64,000 nt of DNA from Microbacterium sp. MM2322 (GTDB lineage: Bacteria; Actinomycetota; Actinomycetes; Actinomycetales; Microbacteriaceae): positions 1,860,001-1,924,000 of the forward strand of contig NZ_OZ075067.1 of assembly GCF_964186585.1 (NCBI RefSeq). The letters are read 5' to 3'. A program made the translations under genes and the position numbers. The notes beneath the pieces are model-generated. The model was not told the DNA's origin and searched no databases. It saw only the letters and a list, made by a program, of their open reading frames with translations. Of the stretch, positions 52,201 through 59,617 are shown piece by piece. Each line of letters begins with the position of its first letter. The stretch's first letter is position 1.

Positions 52201-52227
52201 ACGGAAACCACCCCGCCGGCACCCTGA
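46282..52227 (+). CDS. Giant surface protein with Ig/cadherin-like and FN3-like repeats
   Basis: This protein of 1981 residues has a short basic cytoplasmic N-terminus, one transmembrane helix (about 16-36) and a huge extracytoplasmic part. Residues 45-400 look like a beta-propeller (repeated short strands with Gly/Asp turns). From about 405 to 1500 follow many Ig/cadherin-like modules with AVDDE, NDHDP, DPDGDPV and DPDGDDV segments that usually bind calcium. FN3-like modules (about 1510-1690) come next, then less clear domains, and a (Thr-Pro) tail at about 1961-1978. It corresponds to the fn3 gene of the PFNA cluster, reported in bifidobacteria to contact host factors. Here the partner is unknown. 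ATG directly follows the kinase stop. Confidence 0.88.
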   Translation: MARGTGETPRVRRSTWIGAGAVTAVIAVVGTLAVVWPGYDAQQTPVDDPTVWALQTGSGSGYARVNLDLGEVDTVKQVVNGTQVAQTADRLFVFSEGGSAFSDVDLAQPADLTGEDEDASAPTPAGTVEIVSAGDAIVYRTEGGGVFGATLSSGGAASPIDPYAEIERTSDEQAPRFSASAVAVDADGIVYAYSAAEKVIVRADAATGRILDQEETPIAPVDAQLSAVGGRWVLYDVATGDVAIADRDDVVPTTPTTGALLQRAATGGDGVIIADPSGITRVPLDSGGAERPLDSAGLGTPAVPMPAGSTVHAAWLGDGLGGGTLWSSARPGERTPLDYAGADIGDAVDPVFVGNGSRLALNDRGSGWVWRVPDGALIPSSQQWRPEDTSEAAPDTDDTVERVLEPQPPVAVDDEFGVRAGSVALLPVLLNDHDPNEDVLSIDVGGFDGVDAAFGTATVTGAEQQVALNVAPDATGTTTFRYRVTDGTSAGGRLSEFATVTVRVVPEEDNAAPVWCGVPGCLATWPALSVAPGGTVSADLLRGWVDPDGDPVYLAGIEGAPSVGTATTSPEGEFTYQHPDPSATEAASIPVPVIVSDARGATTTQAVTVQVTPSPELAAESFAVTGVVGEPLDVDFTPYVTGAAGPLTLGSLVALDADRATVTPNPSTLRMSFVASEAGSYVVQYSVRDGVGEASAIVRVTVRDPEDTVVTTPPLTAFVRPGEDATIDVASAAANPAGLVLLLDDIRPDSDPTASLSVDLVGQSLLRVSGTTDDGTPGRLGVVRYRLTDGGQDAAGAEGEVTVILLPAGSAEQPIAVDDAVTVRGGTQVDIPVLDNDRTPTGALIALDPSSIVNETGGGLAFASGRVLRYLAPRDAGTYALTYTIYRLGFPEVTDTARVTITVTGGDDNRDPIPRTLVGRVVAGQSVTIGFDRYAVDPDGDDVSLDTITTQPAQGSATISADGQSIVYSSREGVSGQVRFGYQVKDARGRTGVGEVRIGVIARQSDPSPVTFSDYVQVQAGTDSTVVVRPTDNDVDPFGSPLELTDLVPNAPEASPEFAALADRVTVQDDRVTIVAGTALGTFSYSYEVANGDGDTAIGLLVVKVVRDPVPDHPVVADTVLTIEDRDRFPAGVDVLSGNVAWDAGDPSALTLRLWGDPGDLRVSGWKVSGELPKKTRLIPFEVTGTAYDGTEVTTYGFLRVPGTDEIRLTLRAGIEPLRVAEGESVDADLSDLVVLPDDATLVVDRSGTKAGGARKDASCRVVSGSTIRYSAGRGAPWSDSCIVAARLAGQEEPTFLTLGVAVDAETPQPSLRSASLGVRPGQTQTYDLTRMVRWAGVADEESLRFDIAYTGDQFEVTAKGSVVTVSARDEARPGREEQVSVSLPSHPDASATSLVLTVGPSPSVLPRGGSAVKTCSQSDGQSSCTIGVVGADGEVNPLPGTPLRVVRAASAGNCAGVRFTPAGDRAVRASWSSDAEGAARCAATFVVEDAQGRQSSGDRNGSIVLDLRGLPANPTRLEWTSYTENSVSLRVTSDAGSYPTVQGYRITSGGREVATCPASGVCAPISAPVGEQRVYEARAVNDVGSSRGVVRTQAWAYRPPSRPAAASFVPVPNGRDGGLATITVTGLDDTTGSVRLSGGVAGSETQPVRGGSATFTGYRVGSNTPQNLTATPLTEFDLPRIAGGSSEGRSLDVRAHGVGAPGIELTQTTTSDSMTVTARVTAESADTAALFGFSDASADRCTPDSRDAQRTFPAEAFQEKTVYVCVTSTYDGQDGFGVTTDQITARPTGAVAAPQELTYTVSPTPTPRPGGGFVYSASDHSDPGRPPFEGARLQYLLNGDVVRSFTPRANEAQDRWSARWCDTFLGLPGECSDPTPIVPARGSAAWPVAVATDDLPACRSDEAAPDWFPRGIGTDVASVDTNVTEGSLGPERVDYTIRWMGELRELDPLTVGVDCRQVEPTPTPTPTPTPTPTETTPPAP

Positions 52228-52266
52228 GTGTCGCCGCCCGAGCACCCGTCCCCCGAGAGGAACACG

Positions 52267-53259
52267 ATGACGATCACCCAGGAGCAGAGCGCCTGGTTCG
52301 CCGAGACCTTCACCACGCTCGTCGACAATGTGGAGCAGGTCGTGCTCGGTAAACGCCACGTGATCGAGCTGGCCTTCACGACGATGGTGTCCGAGGGGCA
52401 CCTCTTGCTCGAGGACTACCCGGGAACAGGGAAGACCTCGCTGGCCCGCGCGATGGGGCGCTCGGTTCAGGGGACGAGCTCCCGCATCCAGTTCACCCCC
52501 GATCTGCTTCCCGGCGATGTCACCGGTATCACCGTGTACGACCAGCGCCGCGGGGAGTTCGAGTTCCACCAGGGTCCGATCTTCGCGAACGTCGTCCTCG
52601 CGGACGAGATCAATCGCGCCTCGCCGAAGACGCAGTCCGCCCTCCTCGAGGTCATGGAGGAAGGGCACGTCACGGTCGACGGCATCACGCGGGATGTCGG
52701 GGTTCCGTTCCTCGTCGTCGCGACCCAGAACCCGGTCGAGCAGGCCGGCACCTATCGGCTTCCCGAAGCCCAGCTCGACCGCTTCCTCCTGAAGACATCG
52801 CTCGGCTACCCCGACCACGCCGCCACCATCCGGATCCTCGAGGGATCGGGCGAGGCGCCGCGCGAAGTCACCCCGGTCATCACGCCGCAGGGCGTGGTGA
52901 GCATGGCCGACATCGCGCGCGGCGGCTACCTGCATCCGCTGGTCCTCGACTACATCGCGCGCCTCGTCGACGCCACGCGTCGCGCTCGCGAAGTACGCCT
53001 GGGAGTCAGCGTGCGAGGGGCGCTCGCCCTGACGAAGGCGGCGCGCACCTGGGCCCTCGCGCACGGGCGCACCTACGTCACACCCGACGACGTCAAGGCA
53101 CTCGCCGTCCCCGTGCTCGCGCACCGCCTGATCCTCGACCCCGAGGCCGAGTTCGACGGCGTGACCGCCGAGGCGGTCATCGGGCAGGTCCTCCTCGACG
53201 TCGTCCCACCCTCGCAGCAGGAGCGCATGAGCGAACGCGGTCAGCGAGAGAACGTGTGA
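52267..53259 (+). CDS. MoxR-family AAA+ ATPase
   Basis: This cytosolic AAA+ ATPase of 330 residues has Walker A DYPGTGKTS (about 44), Walker B VVLADEINR (about 112), sensor 1 in ATQNP and the sensor 2 region RRAREVRLGVSVRG. MoxR proteins are thought to act as chaperones for assembly of partner complexes and usually sit next to DUF58 and transglutaminase genes, as here. The ATG at 52267 follows GAGAGGA and is preferred over a GTG at 52228. The stop overlaps the DUF58 start by 4 bp. Confidence 0.94.
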   Translation: MTITQEQSAWFAETFTTLVDNVEQVVLGKRHVIELAFTTMVSEGHLLLEDYPGTGKTSLARAMGRSVQGTSSRIQFTPDLLPGDVTGITVYDQRRGEFEFHQGPIFANVVLADEINRASPKTQSALLEVMEEGHVTVDGITRDVGVPFLVVATQNPVEQAGTYRLPEAQLDRFLLKTSLGYPDHAATIRILEGSGEAPREVTPVITPQGVVSMADIARGGYLHPLVLDYIARLVDATRRAREVRLGVSVRGALALTKAARTWALAHGRTYVTPDDVKALAVPVLAHRLILDPEAEFDGVTAEAVIGQVLLDVVPPSQQERMSERGQRENV

Positions 53260-54605
53260 GCTCGTCCACCGAGTCCCGCCTCACCCGTACGTCGGCAGCG
53301 ACGGGGTACACCCGCACGAGCATCGGCTCGGCGCGCTCCACGACGGTCCTCGCCGTCCGCGGCGTGCAGGGATGGCGGCGTCTTCGGCGAGCCGGCGCCC
53401 GGGCGGTGCGCGGCGTCGCCGACACCGTCTCGCCGGCCGGATGGATCGTCGTCGGCATCCTGGTCGTCGGTCTCGCGTGCGGACTCGGATTCGGCTGGCT
53501 GGAGTTCGCGGTCGCCGGGGGTGCGGCCCTCCTCCTGCTCGCCCTGTCGGTCCCGTTCCTGTTCGGTGCCCGCGCCTACCAGGTCGCCCTCCGGCTCGAC
53601 CACGACCGCGTCGTGGCCGGAACGCCGGTCGAAGGCGCGCTCGTCGTCACGAACGTCGGTCGCCGCACAGCGCTCCCCGGCCGGGTCGACCTGCCCGTCG
53701 GCGACGGGCTCGTCGACGTGAACGTTCCCCTCCTTCGCCCCGGCCACGAGATGTCCGAGACGGTGGTGATCCCGACGCTCCGGCGCGGCATCATCACGGT
53801 GGGCCCCGCCCGCACCGTCCGCGGGGACCCCCTCGGCATCCTGACCCGCGAAGCGACGTGGCAGGAGACCCACACCCTGTACGTGCACCCGGTGACGACA
53901 GCGCTCCGGAGCACCGCGACGGGTCTCATCCGCGACCTCGAGGGCAGCCCGTCCCGGACGATCGTCGACGCGGACTTCTCCTTCCACGCCCTCCGCCCCT
54001 ACGTTCCGGGCGACTCGATGCGACAGGTCCACTGGAAGTCGACGGCGAAGACCGGCGCGATGATGGTCCGCCAGTACGAAGAGACGCGTCGGTCGCGCAT
54101 GATCCTCGCTCTCGGACTCGGCGGCGGTGAGTACGCCGACGACGACGAGTTCGAGCTCGCCGTCAGCGCCACCGCATCCATCGGCGTCCGCGGCATCCGC
54201 GACGGGCGGGACGTCGACGTCGTCGCCGGAGCCGAGATCCCCGAGTTCGAGCGCGGGCGGATGCGGACGCTCCGCACCCTGGCGACGGTCTCCGCCCGGA
54301 CGCTCCTCGACGACCTGGCCGGCATCCAGCGGGGCGAGAACCCGAGCCCGCTGCGCGACGTGGCGACGCTCGCCTCGGGACGTCACGCGGATGCCTCGAT
54401 CGCCTTTCTCGTCTGCGGGTCGACGCTGACCCCCGCTCAGCTGCAGAGCGCGGCTCTCGCCTTCGGCAGCGAGGTCGCCGTCGTCGCCCTCGTCTGCGCG
54501 CCGACGGCGACCCTCGGCATCCGTCGGCTGGGGAGCATGACCGTCGTCTCGATCGGTCTGCTGGAGGACCTCCGCCAGCTTCTCGCCAGAGGGGGCCAGT
54601 CGTGA
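53256..54605 (+). CDS. DUF58-domain membrane protein
   Basis: This protein of 449 residues has two adjacent N-terminal transmembrane helices (about 61-83 and 88-108), a beta-rich region and the DUF58 signature: DADFSFHALRPYVPGDSMRQVHWKSTAKTG (given here in spirit as DADF, RPYVPGD and HWKSTAK) near 233-265. DUF58 proteins are von Willebrand A-like and thought to be MoxR partners. GTG at 53256 overlaps the moxR stop by 4 bp; its own stop overlaps the transglutaminase GTG by 4 bp. Confidence 0.9.
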   Translation: MSSSTESRLTRTSAATGYTRTSIGSARSTTVLAVRGVQGWRRLRRAGARAVRGVADTVSPAGWIVVGILVVGLACGLGFGWLEFAVAGGAALLLLALSVPFLFGARAYQVALRLDHDRVVAGTPVEGALVVTNVGRRTALPGRVDLPVGDGLVDVNVPLLRPGHEMSETVVIPTLRRGIITVGPARTVRGDPLGILTREATWQETHTLYVHPVTTALRSTATGLIRDLEGSPSRTIVDADFSFHALRPYVPGDSMRQVHWKSTAKTGAMMVRQYEETRRSRMILALGLGGGEYADDDEFELAVSATASIGVRGIRDGRDVDVVAGAEIPEFERGRMRTLRTLATVSARTLLDDLAGIQRGENPSPLRDVATLASGRHADASIAFLVCGSTLTPAQLQSAALAFGSEVAVVALVCAPTATLGIRRLGSMTVVSIGLLEDLRQLLARGGQS

Positions 54606-57085
54606 CGCTTCCCGCTCCTCGCCGCCGCGACCTGCGCGGCCGCCGCGCCGCGCCATCGCGTGCCGGCTTCTTCCTCGGTCAGGCGATCGTCGTCGATCTG
54701 ATCCTCGCCGTCGGAGCCGTCGCTGCGTGGCCGATCTACCGGAGCGCGGCGTTCGTCGTCGCCGTGTCGGCCGGCATCGCCGCGGGCCACGTCGTCGCGG
54801 CCGTGGGTACCCGGTGGCGATGGTCGGGATGGTGGGTCGCGCTCACCGCGCTCGGCGCGTACGTGGCCCTCGGGGTCCCCGTCGCCGCGACCGGGTCGGT
54901 GACGTCCGCCGACGCCGCCCTTCGCGCCCTCGTCGACGTCGCGACGGCACCGGTCACCGGGTGGAAGGACCTGCTGACCCTCGAGCTCCCCCTCGGCAGC
55001 TACCAGGCGACCCTGGCCCCCACGCTCCTCCTCTTCGTCGCGTGCACCGTCGCCGCGCTGTCGATCGCGTGGCGCAGCACGAGATGGTGGATGCCGGCGG
55101 TCCCCGTCGCGCTCCTTCCCACCGTGTTCGGGGTCGTCTTCGGCGCACGCTCACTCGCCGCACCCCTCGCGCTCGGGCCCGTGACCATTCGGCCCGAGAC
55201 CCTCGTCGGGGTGGCGGCGGTCGCCGGGGCTCTCATCGCGGTCGTCTGGCGGAGCGCGCACGATCGCCGCCGCGCGCTCGCGACGGCCGCCGCGGCGACG
55301 GGTCTGCTCCGGAGCGCCGGCGGGAGGCGTCGGGGCGCGATCGCCCGCGCGGCCACCGCGGCGGGGATGGTCGTCGTCGCGACCGCCGCGGCCGCGGTGT
55401 GGGGGCCGTGGGCCCTCGCCGACCAGCCGCGCGAGGTGGCCCGGAGCGTCGTCGCGCCCGTGCTCGAACTCGAACGCGCGCCCAGCCCGCTCGCGGCCTA
55501 CCGCGCCTGGTTCACCGACGAACGCTACGACGAGACGCTCTTCACCGTCACCGCTCCCCCCGGCATCGAACGCGTCCGGCTGGCGACCCTCCCGTTCTAC
55601 GACGGGCGGACGGTGCGCGCGATCGATCCGGATGCCGGCCCCGCCGACCCGGCCACGGCCTTCACGCGCGTGCCCTCGAGCCTGGGGGACGGCACCGGGT
55701 CGATCGTCTCGGTTCGCATGGGCTCGGGCGCGGGGATCTGGGTCCCGACGGTCGGCGAGCTGCGCGCCATCTCCTTCGCGGGTCCCCGTGCGGCGGACCT
55801 CTCCGACGGGTTCTTCCACAACGCCGCGACGGGGGCCGCGATCGAGCTCGCCGATCCCGGGCTCGCCGAGGGCGACGCCTACGAGCTCAGCGTCGTGCCG
55901 ACCGGGGCTGCCGAGCCGGTGGCATCCCTCACCCCCGCCCGGAGCGGTCCATCCTTGCCCGCCAGTGTCGTCCCCGCGTCGCTCACCGAATGGATCGAGA
56001 CCCAGGACGCCGGAGCCGGGGGTGCGGCCCTCGAGACCCTGGTCGACCGGCTGCGCTCCCGCGGCTACCTGAGTCACGCGCTGCAACTGGCGGCGGGCGA
56101 CACCCCTCCCTGGCTGCAGGGACTCGGCGACGGCGGCTTCCAGCCCTCCCGCGCGGGTCACTCCGCCGACCGGATCGGCACCCTCTTCGCCCAGCTGATC
56201 ACCCGGCAGGCGGACACCCCCGGCGGATCCGACGCCGATCTCGTCGCGGCCGTCGGCGATGACGAGCAGTTCGCCGTCGCGGCGATGCTCGTCGCCGACC
56301 AGCTCGGGTTCGACGCCCGCGTCGTCGTCGGCACCCGCCTCGCCTCTGCCGAGGACCTCTCCGTCTGCGAAGAGGGCGTCTGCCGCGGCGGCGACCTCGC
56401 CGCGTGGATCGAGGTGCGGGATGCCGCGGGCCGATGGGTCCCGATCGACGTGACCCCGCAGCACGACAGCTTCCCGTCACCCGACCTCGAACAGCGCCGG
56501 GATCCGGAGAACCCGACCGACGTCCGCCGCGAGGAGGCGGAGCCGGTGCTCCCGGCCGACGCGTCTCCGGCCGACGGCGAGCGTCCGGAGTCGGGTGCCG
56601 TCGACGAGGAGACCGACCTGTCCGCCGTCTGGGCCGCGGTCCGCCTAGGCGGCGTCTCGCTGCTCGCCGTGATCGTCCTGGTCGGGCCGCTCGTCACGAT
56701 CCTCGCCGTGAAGGCCCTGCGCCGTCGCGGACGCCGTCGGCGCGGCGACGTCGTCGATCGGTTCACCGGCGGGTGGGAGGAGTACGTCGACACGGCGATC
56801 GACCACGGATACGCCGCTCCCGCGCACCTCACGCGACAGGAGCTCGCTCAGGTGTTCGCCGCCGGCGAGGGCTCCGCCGCGGCGTCAGGGACGCGGTTGG
56901 CGACGTGGGCCGACCGGTCGGTCTTCGACGCGTCCCCTCCCCGCGCGGCCGAGATCGACGAGTTCTGGCGGATCGTCGCCGACGAGCGTTCCCGGTTCGC
57001 CGCCGAGAAGGGGTTCTGGGCGCGAGTGCGCGCACGGCTGTCGCTCCGCTCGTTGCTGCCGCGCCTACGGGCTTCGCGCAGATAG
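54602..57085 (+). CDS. TgpA-like transglutaminase-fold membrane protein, catalytically degenerate
   Basis: This protein of 827 residues has an N-terminal bundle of about six helices (about 25-270), a long extracytoplasmic region, a transglutaminase-like core (about 545-625), one more helix (about 678-700) and a basic cytoplasmic tail. In active enzymes of this type the core reads G-D-C-x-x-F, then H-x-W-x-E, then D. Here it is GDDEQFAVA (Asp554 in place of Cys), LAAWIEV (Ala601 in place of His) and PIDVTP (Asp616 kept). Cys589 and Cys594 are present, but not at the catalytic position. It is therefore probably a binding or structural domain. It overlaps DUF58 by 4 bp and corresponds to tgm of the PFNA cluster. 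Confidence 0.88.
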   Translation: MTLPAPRRRDLRGRRAAPSRAGFFLGQAIVVDLILAVGAVAAWPIYRSAAFVVAVSAGIAAGHVVAAVGTRWRWSGWWVALTALGAYVALGVPVAATGSVTSADAALRALVDVATAPVTGWKDLLTLELPLGSYQATLAPTLLLFVACTVAALSIAWRSTRWWMPAVPVALLPTVFGVVFGARSLAAPLALGPVTIRPETLVGVAAVAGALIAVVWRSAHDRRRALATAAAATGLLRSAGGRRRGAIARAATAAGMVVVATAAAAVWGPWALADQPREVARSVVAPVLELERAPSPLAAYRAWFTDERYDETLFTVTAPPGIERVRLATLPFYDGRTVRAIDPDAGPADPATAFTRVPSSLGDGTGSIVSVRMGSGAGIWVPTVGELRAISFAGPRAADLSDGFFHNAATGAAIELADPGLAEGDAYELSVVPTGAAEPVASLTPARSGPSLPASVVPASLTEWIETQDAGAGGAALETLVDRLRSRGYLSHALQLAAGDTPPWLQGLGDGGFQPSRAGHSADRIGTLFAQLITRQADTPGGSDADLVAAVGDDEQFAVAAMLVADQLGFDARVVVGTRLASAEDLSVCEEGVCRGGDLAAWIEVRDAAGRWVPIDVTPQHDSFPSPDLEQRRDPENPTDVRREEAEPVLPADASPADGERPESGAVDEETDLSAVWAAVRLGGVSLLAVIVLVGPLVTILAVKALRRRGRRRRGDVVDRFTGGWEEYVDTAIDHGYAAPAHLTRQELAQVFAAGEGSAAASGTRLATWADRSVFDASPPRAAEIDEFWRIVADERSRFAAEKGFWARVRARLSLRSLLPRLRASRR

Positions 57086-57133
57086 GGTGTGCGATGCGGG
57101 ATCGAAGGAATCGATGACAGAGGACGTGGACTG

Positions 57134-58339
57134 ATGCAGAGCGTGACGACGGAGAACACTCTCCTGGCCCCCGCAGGTGACGCGGCCGGAGCCCTCGCGG
57201 GCGTCGCCGCCGTGTCGGTGGTCGCTCTCCTCGTGCAGCTGCTCGCCGTCGCAGGCCTCTACGTCTGGACCTCCCTCGCGCTCGCCGCCGTCTTCCGCAA
57301 AGCGGATCGACCCGCCGGCCGCGCCTGGGTGCCGGTACTGAACCTGTGGACCCTGTTCGAGCTGGCAGGAATGAAGGGCTGGTGGGCCGCCGTGCTGGTG
57401 GGGGGCGGCATCCTCACCCTGATCATCGCCTCGGTGTCGACGACGCTTCTCGCGCAGTCCGCTCAGAACGTCGCCTTCGGTGGGGGCGGCGATGCATCCG
57501 CTGCGCTCCTGGCGGCGTCCGTCGTTCCGCTCCTGCTCTTCCTCGCCTTCTTCGCCGCCGTCCTCATCCTGATGCTGCGGATGATGGGGCCCCTCTCCCG
57601 CGGATTCGGGCGCGGCGGCGGATTCGCGGCCCTCGGCGCGATCCTCCTCCCCGTCTGGGCGTCGATCATCGGGTGGGGCTCCGCCCGCTGGCAGGGCGTC
57701 CCCCGCGGAGGACTTCCCCCGACGCCCTTCGCGGCGGAGCCGGCGACGGGCGATCCCGTCGCGGTTCCTGTGGACACGACGACGTTCGCCCCGCCGCCGC
57801 CGGCGTCCCCGGTGTCCATCCCCGCCGCGGCTCCTGCGTCTCCTGCGCCAGCGCCCGCCGCCGCATCGCCCGTCATCTCGCCGTGGTCCCCGCCCTCGGT
57901 GGCCCCCTCGGCGCCGATGGCTCCCCCTGTGTTCCCGCCGGCCGCGGCACCCACCCCGCCCCCCGTGGCGGACGCCGAGGTCGACGAACACACCGTCCTC
58001 GCCGCTCATCGCCGACCCGCCGCGACCCTGCGCCTGCCGACGGGACAGACGGTCGGGCTCTCGGCCGACGCCGCCGTCCTCGGCCGCCACCCCGCTCCTC
58101 CCGTCGACGCGCCCGACGCGCAGACCATCGCGGTCGACGACGCCACCCGCACGGTCTCCAAGACCCATGCCCTGCTCCGCCGCACGAACGATTCGTGGAC
58201 GATCACCGACCTCTCCTCGACCAACGGCGTCATCGTCGGGGACGGCGACACCGAGATCGCCGTCGGCACTCCCGTCACCGTGACCGGTCGGTTCCTGCTC
58301 GGCGACGCGGAGTTCACTCTCGACGCGGGATCGCGATGA
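57134..58339 (+). CDS. Membrane protein with C-terminal FHA domain
   Basis: This protein of 401 residues starts with a DUF5684-like membrane region of about four helices (about 15-180, including PVLNLWTLFELAGMKGWW), then a long Pro/Ala linker (about 195-285), then a cytosolic FHA domain (about 295-398) with LGRHP, SKTHALL and SSTNGV, all phosphothreonine contacts intact. The linker ends in VDEHTVLAAHRR, with Thr287 in the shared D-E-x-T setting. The start at ATG 57134 has GAGGACGTGG upstream; an earlier GTG at 57089 is less likely. TAGGGT at 57083-57088 could be a separate -10 box. The stop overlaps the phosphatase ATG by 4 bp. Confidence 0.87.
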   Translation: MQSVTTENTLLAPAGDAAGALAGVAAVSVVALLVQLLAVAGLYVWTSLALAAVFRKADRPAGRAWVPVLNLWTLFELAGMKGWWAAVLVGGGILTLIIASVSTTLLAQSAQNVAFGGGGDASAALLAASVVPLLLFLAFFAAVLILMLRMMGPLSRGFGRGGGFAALGAILLPVWASIIGWGSARWQGVPRGGLPPTPFAAEPATGDPVAVPVDTTTFAPPPPASPVSIPAAAPASPAPAPAAASPVISPWSPPSVAPSAPMAPPVFPPAAAPTPPPVADAEVDEHTVLAAHRRPAATLRLPTGQTVGLSADAAVLGRHPAPPVDAPDAQTIAVDDATRTVSKTHALLRRTNDSWTITDLSSTNGVIVGDGDTEIAVGTPVTVTGRFLLGDAEFTLDAGSR

Positions 58340-59187
58340 CCGCTTCCGCCGAGCCGCTCCATCCGTTCGACGTCATCAGCGGCGCGCTCACCGACACGGG
58401 ACTTCGTCGTCGCGTGAACGAGGACTCGCACCTCGCCAGCTTCCCGGTCTTCGTCGTCGCCGACGGAATGGGCGGTCACGAAGCCGGCGACCTGGCGTCG
58501 GCCGCCGTCGTCGACGCGTTCCGGGACTTCGTGGGCCGCAGCGACGTCACCCCCGAAGAGGTCGCCGACGCGGTCCGCTCCGCGCATGCGGCCGTGGGCG
58601 CGATCTCCCGCGGGACCACGCGCGGCGCGGGGTCGACCCTCACCGGCGTCGTCGCCGTGCAGCAGAACGGCGAGAACCGGTGGCTCGTCGTCAATGTCGG
58701 CGACTCGCGGGTCTATCGCCTGCTCTCGGAGCGCCTGGAACAGCTCACCGTCGACCACTCCATCGCGCAGGAGATGGTGGATGCCGGCCGTCTCGCGCGC
58801 GAGGACATGTCGACGTTCGAGGGGCGGAACGTCATCACTCGGGCCGTCGGCGGCGAGCACAGCCCCGCCGACTTCTGGCTCCTCCCGGTCGTCACCGGCG
58901 AGCGCCTCCTGGTGTGCTCGGACGGTCTGTCGGGAGAGATCACCGACGAAGCGATCCGCGCGGGCCTGCTCTCCGGCGCCTCCCCGTCGCAGACGACGGG
59001 AGCCCTCGTCGCGCAGGCGCTGGCGCACGGCGGGCGGGACAATGTGACGGCGATCGTGATCGACGTGGTGGGCGGCGGCATCCACCCCCGCCTCGAAGAC
59101 ACGACCGGGGGGTTCGTCTCGAGCGAACCGGCGACCGGAACGATCGAGGTCGAAACCGTGCCGTCGCGTCGGAGACGTCATGACTGA
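58336..59187 (+). CDS. PP2C-family Ser/Thr phosphatase
   Basis: This cytosolic metal-dependent phosphatase of 283 residues is the likely counterpart of the kinase at 45124. PP2C motifs in order: RRRVNEDS (about 26), VADGMGGHEAG (about 43-53) with two metal Asp/Gly, GAGSTLTGV, NVGDSRVYRL, CSDGLSGEI and GGRDNVTAI. No transmembrane helix is seen. A C-terminal tail of about 35 residues follows the domain and includes EDTTGG, a possible phosphosite. The ATG overlaps the FHA gene by 4 bp and the end overlaps the next gene by 8 bp. Confidence 0.94.
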   Translation: MTASAEPLHPFDVISGALTDTGLRRRVNEDSHLASFPVFVVADGMGGHEAGDLASAAVVDAFRDFVGRSDVTPEEVADAVRSAHAAVGAISRGTTRGAGSTLTGVVAVQQNGENRWLVVNVGDSRVYRLLSERLEQLTVDHSIAQEMVDAGRLAREDMSTFEGRNVITRAVGGEHSPADFWLLPVVTGERLLVCSDGLSGEITDEAIRAGLLSGASPSQTTGALVAQALAHGGRDNVTAIVIDVVGGGIHPRLEDTTGGFVSSEPATGTIEVETVPSRRRRHD

Positions 59188-59617
59188 CCCACTCGACGAC
59201 CTCACGCGCCGCGTGCCGCGGAGCGCCGACCCCGACGACGAGACGCGCCTCGCCGGCCACCGGGCACCCGACGACGAGACGCTGATCGCCGATCGCCGGA
59301 CGGACGAAGGCACGCGCGTGACCGAGCGTCGCGTCGCGAGGCATGCCCCGTCGACAGCGATCGCCCACGGGCGAGCCGATACGCCCCGCACCGCATCGGC
59401 ACCCGGGGTACGGGTCTCGCAGTCCGTATACGTGCCGCGGACCGCCGCGGCGGCACCGCCCGTCCGGCGCGCTCCGGTGCCTCCGCCCGCGGCGACCCCG
59501 CGCGCACCGAGGCGACGCGCCCGCCGCGGCGGAATCGCGGTGGCCGCACTCGCGGGTGCGGTGGTCGTCGCGGGCGCCGCGTGGGGCATCTTCGTGATCT
59601 TTCAAGGGGGAATGTGA
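59180..59617 (+). CDS. Small tail-anchored protein with four D-x-x-T repeats
   Basis: This protein of 145 residues is disordered apart from one C-terminal transmembrane helix (about 117-139). Near the N-terminus four similar segments place Thr after acidic residues: DDLTRRV (Thr9), DDETRLA (Thr22), DDETLIA (Thr34) and DEGTRVT (Thr45), spaced 13, 12 and 11 residues apart. A basic Pro/Ala/Arg linker leads to the helix. I know no family for it. The acidic Thr setting resembles known phosphosites that FHA domains read, so it may be a phospho-scaffold at the membrane. It overlaps the phosphatase gene by 8 bp and the next gene by 1-4 bp. Confidence 0.75.
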   Translation: MTDPLDDLTRRVPRSADPDDETRLAGHRAPDDETLIADRRTDEGTRVTERRVARHAPSTAIAHGRADTPRTASAPGVRVSQSVYVPRTAAAAPPVRRAPVPPPAATPRAPRRRARRGGIAVAALAGAVVVAGAAWGIFVIFQGGM

